A stretch of DNA of 64,000 bases from an uncultured Pseudomonadales bacterium (GTDB lineage: Bacteria > Pseudomonadota > Gammaproteobacteria > Pseudomonadales > Pseudohongiellaceae), in assembly GCA_943789335.1 (NCBI GenBank), contig CALSTS010000007.1, positions 24,832 to 88,831 of the forward strand, given 5' to 3'. Position numbers and translations under genes: made by a program. Every line of letters starts with the position of its first letter. Position 1 is the stretch's first letter. Under the pieces are notes generated by a model, which saw only the letters and a program-made list of their open reading frames with translations, did not search any database and had not been told where the DNA came from. Of this stretch, positions 44,924-54,577 are shown in pieces.

Positions 44924-46198
44924 TTATTTAGCTGCTGCTAAAGCCTGTTCGATGTCGGCAAGAATATCATCAATATGTTCTATGCCAATCGACAAGCGAA
45001 CCATCTCTTTACTGACTCCGGCTGTAGCTAGTTCTTCTTCATTCAATTGTCTATGCGTCGTTGATGCAGGATGGCAAGCTAGAGATTTAGCGTCACCAAT
45101 ATTCACTAAACGCAGAACCATCTGCAGTGCATCAATAAATTTTGCACCAGCAGCTTCACCACCTTTGATACCAAAACTCAGAATACCTGATGGACGACCT
45201 CCAACAACTTTTTGACACACATCATAATAAGGGCTGGATTTTAATCCGGCATATTTAACCCATTCAACTTGTTCATGTGCTTCTAGATATTCTGCGACTC
45301 TAAGCGCATTTTCACAATGGCGCTCCATTCTTAAGCCCAAAGTTTCCAGGCCTTGCATGATTTGAAAAGCATTCATCGGTGATAATGCTGCACCAGTATT
45401 TCGCAGAGGCACAACACGGCAACGTCCAATATAAGCGGCCTCTCCAAGTGCTTCAGTATATACAACTCCATGATAGGAAGGATCAGGTTCATTTAGCATG
45501 GGGAATTTTTCTTTATGCGCCGACCAGTCAAATTTCCCCGAATCAACAATAATCCCTCCGATAGAGGTCCCATGCCCACCAATGTATTTAGTTAAAGAAT
45601 GAACGGCTATATCAGCGCCTAAATCAAACACTTTACATAGAAATGGTGTAGCAACAGTATTATCCACAATTAGAGGGATGCCATGCTTATGAGCAATATT
45701 AGCAAGTGCCTCTATATCAACGACATTCCCCGCAGGGTTACCAATCGTTTCACAAAAAAGTGCTTTTGTATTCTCATCAATCAAGGCTTCTAAACCAGCA
45801 TGATCTTCAAACGATGCAAAGCGCGTTTCTACCCCTTGCGCCGGTAAGGTATGAGCAAAAAAATTGTAGGTTCCGCCATAAAGCTGCGATGTACTAACGA
45901 TATTGCTGCCAACTTTAGTAATCGCCTGAATAGAATAGGTAATCGCTGCCATGCCCGAAGCAACAGCTAATGCTCCAATACCTCCCTCCATTTCAGTCAG
46001 CCGGGCTTCAAGTACTGCTGTAGTGGGGTTCATGATGCGGGTGTAAATATTTCCTGGAACAGCAAGGTTAAATAGGTCTGCACCATGCTGAGTATTATCA
46101 AAGGTATATGAGGTAGTTTGATAAATCGGCGTCGTCGCTGCATTAGTTGCAGGGTCTCCATCATATCCAGAATGGAGGGCTATCGTTTCTAGTTTCAT
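44924..46198 (-). CDS. metY: O-acetylhomoserine sulfhydrylase (aminocarboxypropyltransferase)
   Basis: A 424-residue Cys/Met metabolism PLP enzyme. It begins with the MetY-type TIALHSGYDGDPATNA, and the PLP lysine is K204 in DIAVHSLTKYIGGHG. Other landmarks are YTRIMNPTTAVLE and GLRMERHCENALRVAEYL. It converts O-acetylhomoserine and sulfide to homocysteine and acetate, the direct-sulfhydration route to methionine. I saw no SAM riboswitch in the roughly 240 bases upstream. It is a single gene between converging and diverging neighbours. Confidence 0.94.
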   Translation of the reverse strand: MKLETIALHSGYDGDPATNAATTPIYQTTSYTFDNTQHGADLFNLAVPGNIYTRIMNPTTAVLEARLTEMEGGIGALAVASGMAAITYSIQAITKVGSNIVSTSQLYGGTYNFFAHTLPAQGVETRFASFEDHAGLEALIDENTKALFCETIGNPAGNVVDIEALANIAHKHGIPLIVDNTVATPFLCKVFDLGADIAVHSLTKYIGGHGTSIGGIIVDSGKFDWSAHKEKFPMLNEPDPSYHGVVYTEALGEAAYIGRCRVVPLRNTGAALSPMNAFQIMQGLETLGLRMERHCENALRVAEYLEAHEQVEWVKYAGLKSSPYYDVCQKVVGGRPSGILSFGIKGGEAAGAKFIDALQMVLRLVNIGDAKSLACHPASTTHRQLNEEELATAGVSKEMVRLSIGIEHIDDILADIEQALAAAK

Positions 46199-46436
46199 CT
46201 TTAATCCTCTAATTTTTTTCCTGCAAAATAGAAATTACCTGTATTGATTTTCCAGTTTTAGCATCTTGATGCAACACTATATTACTCTCTGCTCACTTTC
46301 TGACAAAAGGATTACTTAAATATAGGCTTCAAAGCCTGCCGATTAGGCCGAAATTTTAACTTCCCAATATTCACTCAAGAACCTTATACTGCTGCTCCAA
46401 GGTTCTGAAAAGTCCTAATATGTTATCGAGGCTCAA

Positions 46437-47345
46437 ATGAAAATAAAAATAAATTGCTTCCTTACAAAGTCGTGTATTTCTCTACTGTTACTTTCTAGCT
46501 CTTTTTTAAGCATTAGCGCAGAAACTGAAGACGTAAATTACAATTGGCAAAGACCCGCCATTGAGCAGTCTTTCGCGACTACCCGAGAACCATCCCACGG
46601 CCTGCAAAATCATACAGTTTATCGTCCTGCAAACATGAGCCTATTCAATGAGCATTCAGTTCCAGTGATAGTCTGGGCAAATGGTGCTTGTCGTGACAGT
46701 AATTATGGCTTTGTTTTCATTTCAACACTCGTTGCCACTCATGGTTTTATTGTTGTTGCGAATGGAGCATTTGATGCACCTGCAATAACAGGTGGATCAG
46801 TAATGCCTGAAAATCTACTTAATGCGCTGGACTGGCTTGAATCAGATGAAGCAGCTATGCAATTCAGCAATAGAGCGGATTTATCAAAAATTGCCATTGC
46901 TGGGCAATCATGTGGCGGGCTTGAAGCGCTGATTGCTGGAGCTGACAGTCGTGCAAAAACAGTGCTCGCCTTTAATACTGGCTTTTTTGAAGGCTGTGAG
47001 CTTGGGGTTTGCAGGAATGAATTGGAAAATCTGCATACGCCCGTGTTATGGGTAAATGGTGGCAGCAGTGATATAGCTTATGAAAATTCCATAGCTAACT
47101 ATAACCTCACAAACACTCCCGCTTATTATGCTGAAAATAAATATGCTGGGCACTCCGGCCTGCTTTACGGTATTCGTGAAGGCAATGGTGACACACTGAT
47201 GTTGACCCAAGCGGAAAGGATCTACGTAAACTGGCTGGACTTCATGCTTAATGAGAATATAGAAGCGAAAGACTATTTTTTCGGTGATGACTGTGATCTT
47301 TGCATAAATCCTGACTGGGTTGTCAGACAAAAAAACTGGGATTAA
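46437..47345 (+). CDS. Secreted alpha/beta hydrolase (cutinase/chlorophyllase-like fold)
   Basis: A 302-residue protein with a signal peptide (SLLLLSSSFLSISA). It has an alpha/beta hydrolase core: VIVWANGACRDSN (oxyanion region), nucleophile S158 in IAIAGQSCGGLEAL, and a candidate catalytic His in YAGHSGLLYG. Several paired cysteines (for example around DDCDLCINPDW at the C-terminus) suggest disulfides. It resembles dienelactone-hydrolase or cutinase-like secreted esterases; substrate unknown. A VOC lipoprotein gene follows in the same direction. Confidence 0.8.
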   Translation: MKIKINCFLTKSCISLLLLSSSFLSISAETEDVNYNWQRPAIEQSFATTREPSHGLQNHTVYRPANMSLFNEHSVPVIVWANGACRDSNYGFVFISTLVATHGFIVVANGAFDAPAITGGSVMPENLLNALDWLESDEAAMQFSNRADLSKIAIAGQSCGGLEALIAGADSRAKTVLAFNTGFFEGCELGVCRNELENLHTPVLWVNGGSSDIAYENSIANYNLTNTPAYYAENKYAGHSGLLYGIREGNGDTLMLTQAERIYVNWLDFMLNENIEAKDYFFGDDCDLCINPDWVVRQKNWD

Positions 47346-47394
47346 ACTTTAATTATCTCCCCACATCTTCACAATGGAAATATTGGAACTTACT

Positions 47395-48447
47395 ATGAAA
47401 AACTTTTATCAACTATTAATGATTCCTGTTTGTAGCATATTGCTTGTGGCCTGCGGCAATGACACGGCTCAAGTTGCTGAGCAGACACCCATAACCACGC
47501 CCCCTGTAACAGCTCCGCAAACTATTGGGCGCATGCTACAACCAAACGCACTAATACATATTGTTGCGGATATTAGCCCGTCAATTGTGTTTTACCGTGA
47601 TGGCGTTGGTTTTGACCTAGTCTCTGGTCCAGTTGCACTAGAAAATTCAGCATTACTTAATCATCTGCAAAATGACTATCCTGACGCCTCAGGCCAAGTC
47701 GCTACCTTCAATATTCCTGGTTCTGAAATGGACTTCCAACTAATCTCATTTTCTGGGGTCGAGGGTAATACTTTCAGTCAGCGTCTCTATGATCCGGGAG
47801 TCACACGTTTTTCGATTTCAGTACGCGATATTGATGCAGCTTTTGCCGCAGTAAATGAATACGACATCATCGTGGATACCACAGGCGGAGGCCCCGTTTA
47901 TACACAACGACCACGTAATGACACCCAAGCCGTTATGATGCGTGACCCCGATGGTTTTGTATTTGAATTTGTACAATCAGGCAACCCTATTGTCACTGAC
48001 GTTCCGGAGAGCAGCAATATATACAATGCCCGATCATCACTGGCTCTTGAGGAAAGAGAACGCTCGATGGAATTTTATGGAGACATTCTTGGCTATGAGG
48101 CAGCTGACCCTAATACAGTGATCGACGCAGTTCTTCTCCTAGAGGGAACTCCAGAGGCTGTAGCAACATCCGGTCGCACACAACCACCCGGTTCTACCAA
48201 CGTCTGGTTTTTCTGGGAATTTAGCAACATTGCACGAACTAAACGTGAGCCTAATGTCCAGGATCCTGGAGCTTCAGTTATTTCACTGAAGGTAGAAGGC
48301 TTGTCCGATCTGGTGAATAAGATTGACGAAGCCGGCTTTAGCATTGTCACCGCAGGTAGACAGGCCCTAAGTCTGAATAACAATCGTCTCGGAATACTTG
48401 TTCGTAGCCCTGATGGTTTGCTTGTAGAGCTGATTGAAGATCTTTAA
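47395..48447 (+). CDS. VOC-family (glyoxalase-like) lipoprotein with two domains
   Basis: About 350 residues from the ATG at 47395, giving a lipoprotein signal (MIPVCSILLVACG; lipobox LVAC). Two vicinal-oxygen-chelate modules follow, the first at about 50-195 (containing RDGVGFDLVSGPVA and MMRDPDGFVFEF) and the second at about 205-350 (ERERSMEFYGDILGYEA, ending ILVRSPDGLLVELIED). Metal ligands of the His/Glu type are only partly visible, so enzyme activity is uncertain. It is probably an outer-membrane or periplasmic binding or dioxygenase-like protein, perhaps working with the secreted hydrolase upstream. Confidence 0.8.
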   Translation: MKNFYQLLMIPVCSILLVACGNDTAQVAEQTPITTPPVTAPQTIGRMLQPNALIHIVADISPSIVFYRDGVGFDLVSGPVALENSALLNHLQNDYPDASGQVATFNIPGSEMDFQLISFSGVEGNTFSQRLYDPGVTRFSISVRDIDAAFAAVNEYDIIVDTTGGGPVYTQRPRNDTQAVMMRDPDGFVFEFVQSGNPIVTDVPESSNIYNARSSLALEERERSMEFYGDILGYEAADPNTVIDAVLLLEGTPEAVATSGRTQPPGSTNVWFFWEFSNIARTKREPNVQDPGASVISLKVEGLSDLVNKIDEAGFSIVTAGRQALSLNNNRLGILVRSPDGLLVELIEDL

Positions 48448-48629
48448 ACAAGTAAGCATCTAGATATCCTAGCTTAAGCTGGCTATTAACTAATTAAAGC
48501 AACTAAAGAGTTAAATGGCTTGCTTGCTAAGAAATCCACATGCTGGTTTCGTAGTAATTGCCAACAATAAATACGCTTAAGCCTCTAGGGTTTACTATAA
48601 AAAATGACCCAACATACAAGGTATATCCT

Positions 48630-50102
48630 TTGGAAATAGTTAAAAACCATAACGCAAAACTTAACCGAATCACAATTTTGTCTATTACTGCAGTTGTTGC
48701 TATGGGTGGTTTATTGTTTGGTTACGATACTGGCGTTATTTCTGGTAGCCAGCTTTACTTTACTGAATATTTTGCATTAAGTAATGCAGAACAAGGTTGG
48801 GCCGTAAGTAGCGCAATATATGGTTGCTTGTTTGGGGCTTTATTTAGCGGATATCTGACTAAAAAGATAAGCCGTAAATTTACCTTAATTTTTTCGGCTG
48901 TTTTGTTTATTGTCTCAGCCTGGGGTTCTGGAGCAGCGGATTCTCTTTCGGTGTTGGCTTTTTACCGCATTATCGGCGGTTTGGGCGTCGGCATGGCGTC
49001 GATGACAGCCCCAATGTATATCGCTGAAATTTCTCCACCCAAAGAACGAGGCCAAATGGTTTCTTACTACCAATTGGCAGTCGTTATTGGTTTTTTTGTC
49101 GTGTTCGTGGTCACCTATTTTATCGGTAACAGCGGCGCCCAAAATCTATCTTCACTAGCAAATACTGACCTTCACACTTGGAATGTTGAGCGCGGGTGGC
49201 GAATCATGTTTTGGTCTGAGATTATTCCCGCTGGTCTGTTTTGTATTCTGCTATTTTTTGTTCCACACACCCCTCGGTGGCTCATTATGAAGGGCCGTAC
49301 ATCTGAAGCCCAGGAAGTCTTGTCAAAGATCACAGCCAGTAAAGAAGAAGCTAGGCTAGAACTAGAAGATATCGCATTATCTTTTTCTGAAACCAAGCAA
49401 CATCATAAGGTTACGCTTGCCACTAAGGGTATGGGTTTAATTCTATTTATTGGCATCATGCTTTCTGTTTTTCAACAGATTACCGGGATTAACGCCATCC
49501 TTTACTATGGGGCTGAAATTTTTAGTAATGCTCTGGGTTATGGTCCTGAAGATGCTTTGAAGCAACAATTGTGGACAGCTGGCGTTAATTTGGTCTTCAC
49601 CTTTATCGCAATTTTTACCATCGATAAGTGGGGACGTAAACCACTAATATTAATTGGCACTACCGGAATGTTTTTAGGGCTTAGCATCTTAACCATAACC
49701 TTATACAGCCAGCAAATTGGCATTCTCTCTTTGCTTGCGATTTTGTTATTTATCGGTTCTTTTGCTATGTCTTTAGGGCCTGTAGTGTGGGTACTACTTT
49801 CTGAAATATTTCCCAATACAATTCGCAGTGTTGCCATGGCAATTGCAGTAGCCGCTCAATGGCTATTCAACGCTATCGTCGCCAATAGCTTTCCTGTGGT
49901 TAATGGCAGCCAACTCAATAATGAAACATTTAACGGCGCACTACCCTACCTTATCTTTGCTGTATTAAGTGTTGTTACATTTGTTTTTGTCTGGCGTTTA
50001 GTGCCAGAAACTAAGGGCAAAACACTTGAGGAATTGGAATCAATCTGGACAGGAGAAAAAGTATTTCATCAGGCCGATGAAATTGAACCAGATCTAGATT
50101 AG
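48630..50102 (+). CDS. Sugar porter family MFS transporter
   Basis: About 490 residues from a TTG at 48630 that has AAGG eight bases upstream; the frame extends to 48558 without a better signal. Twelve membrane segments and all sugar-porter motifs are present: GYDTGVISGSQLYF, RIIGGLGVGMASMTAPMYIAE, the intracellular ERGQM, PHTPRWLIMKGR, and QQITGINAILYYGAEIF, with the C-terminal PETKGKTLEELE. It should import a monosaccharide by proton or sodium coupling, or facilitated diffusion; the sugar is not identifiable. No catabolic gene is adjacent. Confidence 0.92.
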   Translation: MEIVKNHNAKLNRITILSITAVVAMGGLLFGYDTGVISGSQLYFTEYFALSNAEQGWAVSSAIYGCLFGALFSGYLTKKISRKFTLIFSAVLFIVSAWGSGAADSLSVLAFYRIIGGLGVGMASMTAPMYIAEISPPKERGQMVSYYQLAVVIGFFVVFVVTYFIGNSGAQNLSSLANTDLHTWNVERGWRIMFWSEIIPAGLFCILLFFVPHTPRWLIMKGRTSEAQEVLSKITASKEEARLELEDIALSFSETKQHHKVTLATKGMGLILFIGIMLSVFQQITGINAILYYGAEIFSNALGYGPEDALKQQLWTAGVNLVFTFIAIFTIDKWGRKPLILIGTTGMFLGLSILTITLYSQQIGILSLLAILLFIGSFAMSLGPVVWVLLSEIFPNTIRSVAMAIAVAAQWLFNAIVANSFPVVNGSQLNNETFNGALPYLIFAVLSVVTFVFVWRLVPETKGKTLEELESIWTGEKVFHQADEIEPDLD

Positions 50103-50123
50103 TCAGGCTAATTGATTGAGAGT

Positions 50124-51320
50124 TTAAGCCTTGTCTGTCTGAGGATCTGCAGTATCAATTTTTGTCCCTGCTTGAGTATCAACTATTACGGCTATAGCGC
50201 CATCACCAATAATATTACATGCTGTACCAAAACTGTCTTGAGCTAAAAACAGGGCAATCATCAAAGCCAATGTCGCTTCATCAAAACCTAGAATGCTTGA
50301 AAGTATGCCAAGCGCCGCCAAAATTGTGCCCCCAGGAACGCCCGGTGCAGCAATGGTAATCACTCCTAATGTAAGGATAAATGGAACAAGCATTAGTAAA
50401 CCTGGTGTAGCCAGCGACGGCGATAACAGCATTACTGCGACAGCGCAGGTTATGATAGTAATCGAGCTGCCAGATAAATGAATTGACGCACAAAGCGGAA
50501 TAACAAATTCACGGGTAGGCTCTGATATTTTATTTTGTTGTGCCTGCCGCAGAGTAACCGGAATTGTTGCAGCACTAGACATAGTTCCAATGGCGGTTAC
50601 ATAAGCCGGTAACATGACTTTTATTAAGCTAAACATATTTCTACCCGACACAAAGGCAGCAAGAGAATAAAGCACAAAAATCCATAACCAATGCAGAATA
50701 ATGACTAATACCAACACTTTGGCAAAAGTATAGAGATAAACAAATGCTGTACCGCTAGCCGCCAAGTCAGTAAATATTCCTGCAATATAAAAAGGCAATA
50801 ACGGTATCACGACTTTTCTTATCGCGAGTTCAATGATTAGCTTGCCCTGCGCTATTATCTCTTTTAATGCGCTTGTATTTACACTAGCTGAAGTAAGCTG
50901 AATACCTATACCAAACAAAAACGCTGTCAATAATGCGGTCACCACATCCATCACTGGAGCAACACTAAAATCTATAAATGGAGCCAATTCTATAGCCTGA
51001 ACATTTACTGATTCCGGGTCGACTCCATTTAATAAAGTTGGAAGTAGAAACAACGCAATCGCACATGCAATAACCGTTGCTACAATTGTTGATACATACG
51101 CTGTGACAATGGTCAATCCCAAAAGCCTGCCGGATGAATTCGGAAGACTGGATATTCCGTGACTAATAAAAAACAAAATAATAAACGGGATGAGGAATAC
51201 AATTAGCGCACCAATTACAGTTTGAATGGTGATTAATAGTCGGACAATAAACTCAGGAGCAAACAATCCAACTATTAGCCCGGCTATAATTCCTAGTAAC
51301 AATTTGATAATTAATTTCAT
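50124..51320 (-). CDS. Dicarboxylate/amino acid:cation symporter (SDF/GltP family)
   Basis: A 398-residue SDF-family transporter. Family blocks are GTMSSAATIPVTLRQA (serine-rich re-entrant loop), ASIHLSGSSITIITCA, APGVPGGTILAAL, and the C-terminal DSFGTACNIIGDGAIAVIVD, which supplies the substrate Asp-Asn motif. It should take up C4-dicarboxylates or acidic amino acids with sodium or protons. It is single, convergent with the sugar porter gene, and divergent from the ZIP-like gene. Confidence 0.92.
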   Translation of the reverse strand: MKLIIKLLLGIIAGLIVGLFAPEFIVRLLITIQTVIGALIVFLIPFIILFFISHGISSLPNSSGRLLGLTIVTAYVSTIVATVIACAIALFLLPTLLNGVDPESVNVQAIELAPFIDFSVAPVMDVVTALLTAFLFGIGIQLTSASVNTSALKEIIAQGKLIIELAIRKVVIPLLPFYIAGIFTDLAASGTAFVYLYTFAKVLVLVIILHWLWIFVLYSLAAFVSGRNMFSLIKVMLPAYVTAIGTMSSAATIPVTLRQAQQNKISEPTREFVIPLCASIHLSGSSITIITCAVAVMLLSPSLATPGLLMLVPFILTLGVITIAAPGVPGGTILAALGILSSILGFDEATLALMIALFLAQDSFGTACNIIGDGAIAVIVDTQAGTKIDTADPQTDKA

Positions 51321-51466
51321 ATAAACCCTTAGGTTAATAATAAAAGAGCTTGATAAAGAACAAGAGTAAGCAAGATAAATAATAAAACTATTGTTGTACG
51401 AACCTTGTTGTCTCTACTATATCAAACATAAGAGTAGACTAATTTCTTATTTAGTTAAAACATAAC

Positions 51467-52753
51467 ATGCCAGAATCGATTCCTTTACAAGCTTTTATAT
51501 TTGGCTTAATCAGTGCGGCTTCATTGCCTTTAGGCGCAATCGTTGCCAGATTTTGGTCGCCTGGAAACCGAGTAATAGCTGCCTTAATGGCATTTGGTAG
51601 TGGCGCCCTTCTTGCTGCGCTGACTATTGATCTTGTGGTTGAAGCTCTGGAAAGAGACCACTACTACCAGCTGGCATCAGGCTGCCTGATTGGCGGCATT
51701 TTGTTTGTAATACTAAACAAATGGATCAACAGCCAAGGTGGTTTCTTGCGTAAAGTTGGCACAACCGTAAGCTATTTAACTCATGCCAAGAGTAAAGACT
51801 TTAAGCGTCTGTTTAAACGTTTAAGCCAATCTCCGCTTTTTAATGCACTGCCTCCACAACAGATTCAACACTTGGTTCCTCTTATCGAACGGGAAAACTT
51901 TCAGCCGGGAGAAAACCTTATGCTGCAGGGGCTCGAAGGCGATAGCCTTTATATAATCGATGCAGGTCAGGTGAAAGTCGTCGATGACATAAACCATCAC
52001 CAAATTACAAATTTGGGCCCTGATGATGTGGTTGGAGAAATTTCCTTATTAACAGGGAATTCCCATACGGCAACTGTAACCGCCATTGGAGAAGTATCAG
52101 CCTGGGTATTAAAGAAAGATGATTTCGATGAGCTCGTTCAAGAAACGCCTGAATTTGCAAAAGCCATCATGGGACTAACCGAGCATCGACTCAAAGAATT
52201 AGGCACAGAAAATTCCTTAAATAAACAACAAGCTAAAGAATGGTATGAACTAGCTAAACATAGAGTCGATGACGCTATCACACCACCGACAGCTAGCGAT
52301 ATAGAAGAAGCTGCGATAAGTTTTAGCGCGGCTCCACTTGCGATTTGGCTCGGGATTTTTCTGGATGGTATTCCTGAGTCTTTTGTTATCGGCTCCAGCA
52401 TGTTACATGCGAGCATCAGCATCTCTTTAATCGCAGGATTGTTTCTGTCTAATTTTCCAGAGGCATTCTCCAGCTCATTAGGTATGCGTGAACAAGGCTA
52501 TAGTTTCAATCGAATTCTTACTATGTGGACTTCGCTTATGATATTCACGGGAATTGGAGCTTGGCTTGGTAGTATTTTCTTTGTCGGAGTAGCGCTAACA
52601 ACCTTTTCCTTGGTTGAAGGAATTGCTGCAGGCGCCATGTTAACGGTTATTGCCGAAACCATGTTGCCTGAAGCCTATCATCGAGGTGGTGGTGTCACAG
52701 GAATCTCGACCTTGTTAGGCTTTCTTGCAGCAATATTTTTTACCACCCTGTAA
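51467..52753 (+). CDS. ZIP-like metal transporter with inserted cyclic-nucleotide-binding-like domain
   Basis: A 428-residue membrane protein. Residues about 5-85 hold the first membrane helices with a ZIP-like ALMAFGSGALLAALTIDLVVEA. Residues about 122-235 form a Crp/cNMP-type beta barrel (FQPGENLMLQGLEGDSLYII, then DDVVGEISLLTGNSHTATVTA). Residues about 290-425 return to membrane helices with ZIP-like IFLDGIPESFVIG, SNFPEAFSSSLGM and VEGIAAGAMLTVIAETMLPEA. Where a ligand-binding domain has Arg contacting the cyclic phosphate, this one has H200. It is probably a divalent-metal carrier with a regulatory loop domain; whether it senses a nucleotide is unknown. Confidence 0.75.
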   Translation: MPESIPLQAFIFGLISAASLPLGAIVARFWSPGNRVIAALMAFGSGALLAALTIDLVVEALERDHYYQLASGCLIGGILFVILNKWINSQGGFLRKVGTTVSYLTHAKSKDFKRLFKRLSQSPLFNALPPQQIQHLVPLIERENFQPGENLMLQGLEGDSLYIIDAGQVKVVDDINHHQITNLGPDDVVGEISLLTGNSHTATVTAIGEVSAWVLKKDDFDELVQETPEFAKAIMGLTEHRLKELGTENSLNKQQAKEWYELAKHRVDDAITPPTASDIEEAAISFSAAPLAIWLGIFLDGIPESFVIGSSMLHASISISLIAGLFLSNFPEAFSSSLGMREQGYSFNRILTMWTSLMIFTGIGAWLGSIFFVGVALTTFSLVEGIAAGAMLTVIAETMLPEAYHRGGGVTGISTLLGFLAAIFFTTL

Positions 52754-52782
52754 GGCAATTCGCTAAAGCGCTTACATAAGCT

Positions 52783-54357
52783 TTATTGATTACCAAAACC
52801 AGCAAGAATGACGCCGTAAATTGACATGGCATCCCAAATGTTTTGCAAGCGGATATTTTCATTTTCGGCATGCTGGTTATTATCATGATTAGCCAATGGC
52901 AAAACGATAATAGGCATATCCATTCGAGTCGTAAAATCTTCCAAGGGCAAACCACCTCCCATGCTTGGCGTAAGAATCAGCTCAGGTATCACACTTTGTA
53001 AAAGTTGAGCCAGACGTTGCGGCATAACACCATCCATAGGTGTGCGTATGCCTAACCCGCCTCTTCCGAGCCAATCAAGTTTAATGACTTTTTCATTATT
53101 CCTGAGAATTTCATTTGTCGGATCTTCATAAACAATATGAAAGCCTTGCCCAGCGATGTGAGCTTCTATCAATGTTTCAACAGTCTCAGGTAATTGATTG
53201 GCAACCAATCTGAGATTCAATGCAACAGTGGCGCTTGAAGATATAGCATTACCTACACTGCCTCCTGACATATCACGCACATTTATAGCTGGCAACATTA
53301 CCAGCTCTTCAATCCTGGCGCCGTTTCCTTCAGGTGTATTAATAGCAAGTTCATCTTTGAGTGATTCAGTAATATCAGGTATCGCAGCAATAGCTGAACG
53401 CTCCATATCGCTAATAGGCGCAACATCATCATAGTAACCTTCAACCAAAATACGGCCTGATTCATCTCGCATACTGGTCAACAAATAAGCTAATTGCATA
53501 AATGGATTCGGCGCCCAATTGCCATAATGTCCGTTATGTAGAGGCCTATTAGCACCATAAGCTGTCATATTGAGACCTTTAACGCCTCTCACCCCAAAAA
53601 CCAATTGAACATTCCGAGACTGGTGCATTGGGGCATCACAAAAAAGCATTAAATCAGCATCCAGCAAACCTGGATAAGCATCGATGATATTCCCAAGTGT
53701 GGGAGACCCTCGTTCTTCTTCGCCGTCCAGAAGAAGTTTAATATTTACTGATAGCTCAACATCATTAGCTTTTAGAGCATCCAAGGCATGTATAAGTGCA
53801 ATAATAGGCATCTTGTCATCCCCAGCAGAACGGCCATAGAGACGCCACTCCGGATCAAAACTTCCAGTAAGCGCTTCAACATCTACAGGCTGTCCACCGG
53901 CCTGCAAGGTCGCATCTAATAAAGTTGGTGAAAACGGCGGGTATGCCCAATTCTCGACTTGCACCGGCTGCCCGTCATAATGGGCATATAAAAGCAGCGT
54001 TTCACTTGCTTCAGCTTGCATCAATTCAGCATAAATATAAGGAGAGCCTCCAGCTTGAAGGCGCTGAGTAGTGAAGCCTCTTGCTTCTAATAAGGTAGTA
54101 ATATGATCAACATTGATATCCATATCAGCTTGATTATCAGGAATATTAGGCAGGGAGAGTAAGTCCATGAAATCCTGGATTATCACTTTCTCCATGGGAG
54201 CACGATACTCATTGATCAGCTGACTCACTTCCAAAGGGCTAGAGTTCTGTGCAGATATGGCGCTACTAAATAACAAAGCAGCAAAACAAAACAAAATTTT
54301 ATTAAGCGCCAAATGAAAACTAAGAGATAACTTTTTGTCACTAATCAACTTACGCAT
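52783..54357 (-). CDS. Secreted M20/M25/M40-family metallopeptidase
   Basis: A 524-residue exported peptidase: signal peptide (KILFCFAALLFSSAISAQ), then the M20 metal sites LLLYAHYDGQPVQ (His, Asp), SAGDDKMPIIAL, LLLDGEEERGSP, and a C-terminal His in LANHDNNQHAENENIR. The dimerisation domain is between about 215 and 370. It should hydrolyse dipeptides or short peptides, or deacetylate amino-acid derivatives, in the periplasm or medium. It is convergent with the ZIP-like gene and stands alone. Confidence 0.9.
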   Translation of the reverse strand: MRKLISDKKLSLSFHLALNKILFCFAALLFSSAISAQNSSPLEVSQLINEYRAPMEKVIIQDFMDLLSLPNIPDNQADMDINVDHITTLLEARGFTTQRLQAGGSPYIYAELMQAEASETLLLYAHYDGQPVQVENWAYPPFSPTLLDATLQAGGQPVDVEALTGSFDPEWRLYGRSAGDDKMPIIALIHALDALKANDVELSVNIKLLLDGEEERGSPTLGNIIDAYPGLLDADLMLFCDAPMHQSRNVQLVFGVRGVKGLNMTAYGANRPLHNGHYGNWAPNPFMQLAYLLTSMRDESGRILVEGYYDDVAPISDMERSAIAAIPDITESLKDELAINTPEGNGARIEELVMLPAINVRDMSGGSVGNAISSSATVALNLRLVANQLPETVETLIEAHIAGQGFHIVYEDPTNEILRNNEKVIKLDWLGRGGLGIRTPMDGVMPQRLAQLLQSVIPELILTPSMGGGLPLEDFTTRMDMPIIVLPLANHDNNQHAENENIRLQNIWDAMSIYGVILAGFGNQ

Positions 54358-54577
54358 ACCACATTCCTCGAGGGGTAAAATTCTTTTTATTTAGCTCAAT
54401 ATCTAAAAAATCTAGCATATCACTCTTTTGATTTCACCATCATGGTCTTATTATCTGTGTTTATAAGAGAAATACATCGATACTATTGCGACGAATACTC
54501 TTATTGATAATGTATTTGGTATCCAGTAATGTAAATTTTTATTATTCAAAAAAGCCCAAGACTTATAGGAAGTAGTA

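Noticed and set aside
46199..46436. SAM riboswitch upstream of metY
   Set aside because: I looked for a SAM-type leader in the region but saw no conserved core or leader terminator.
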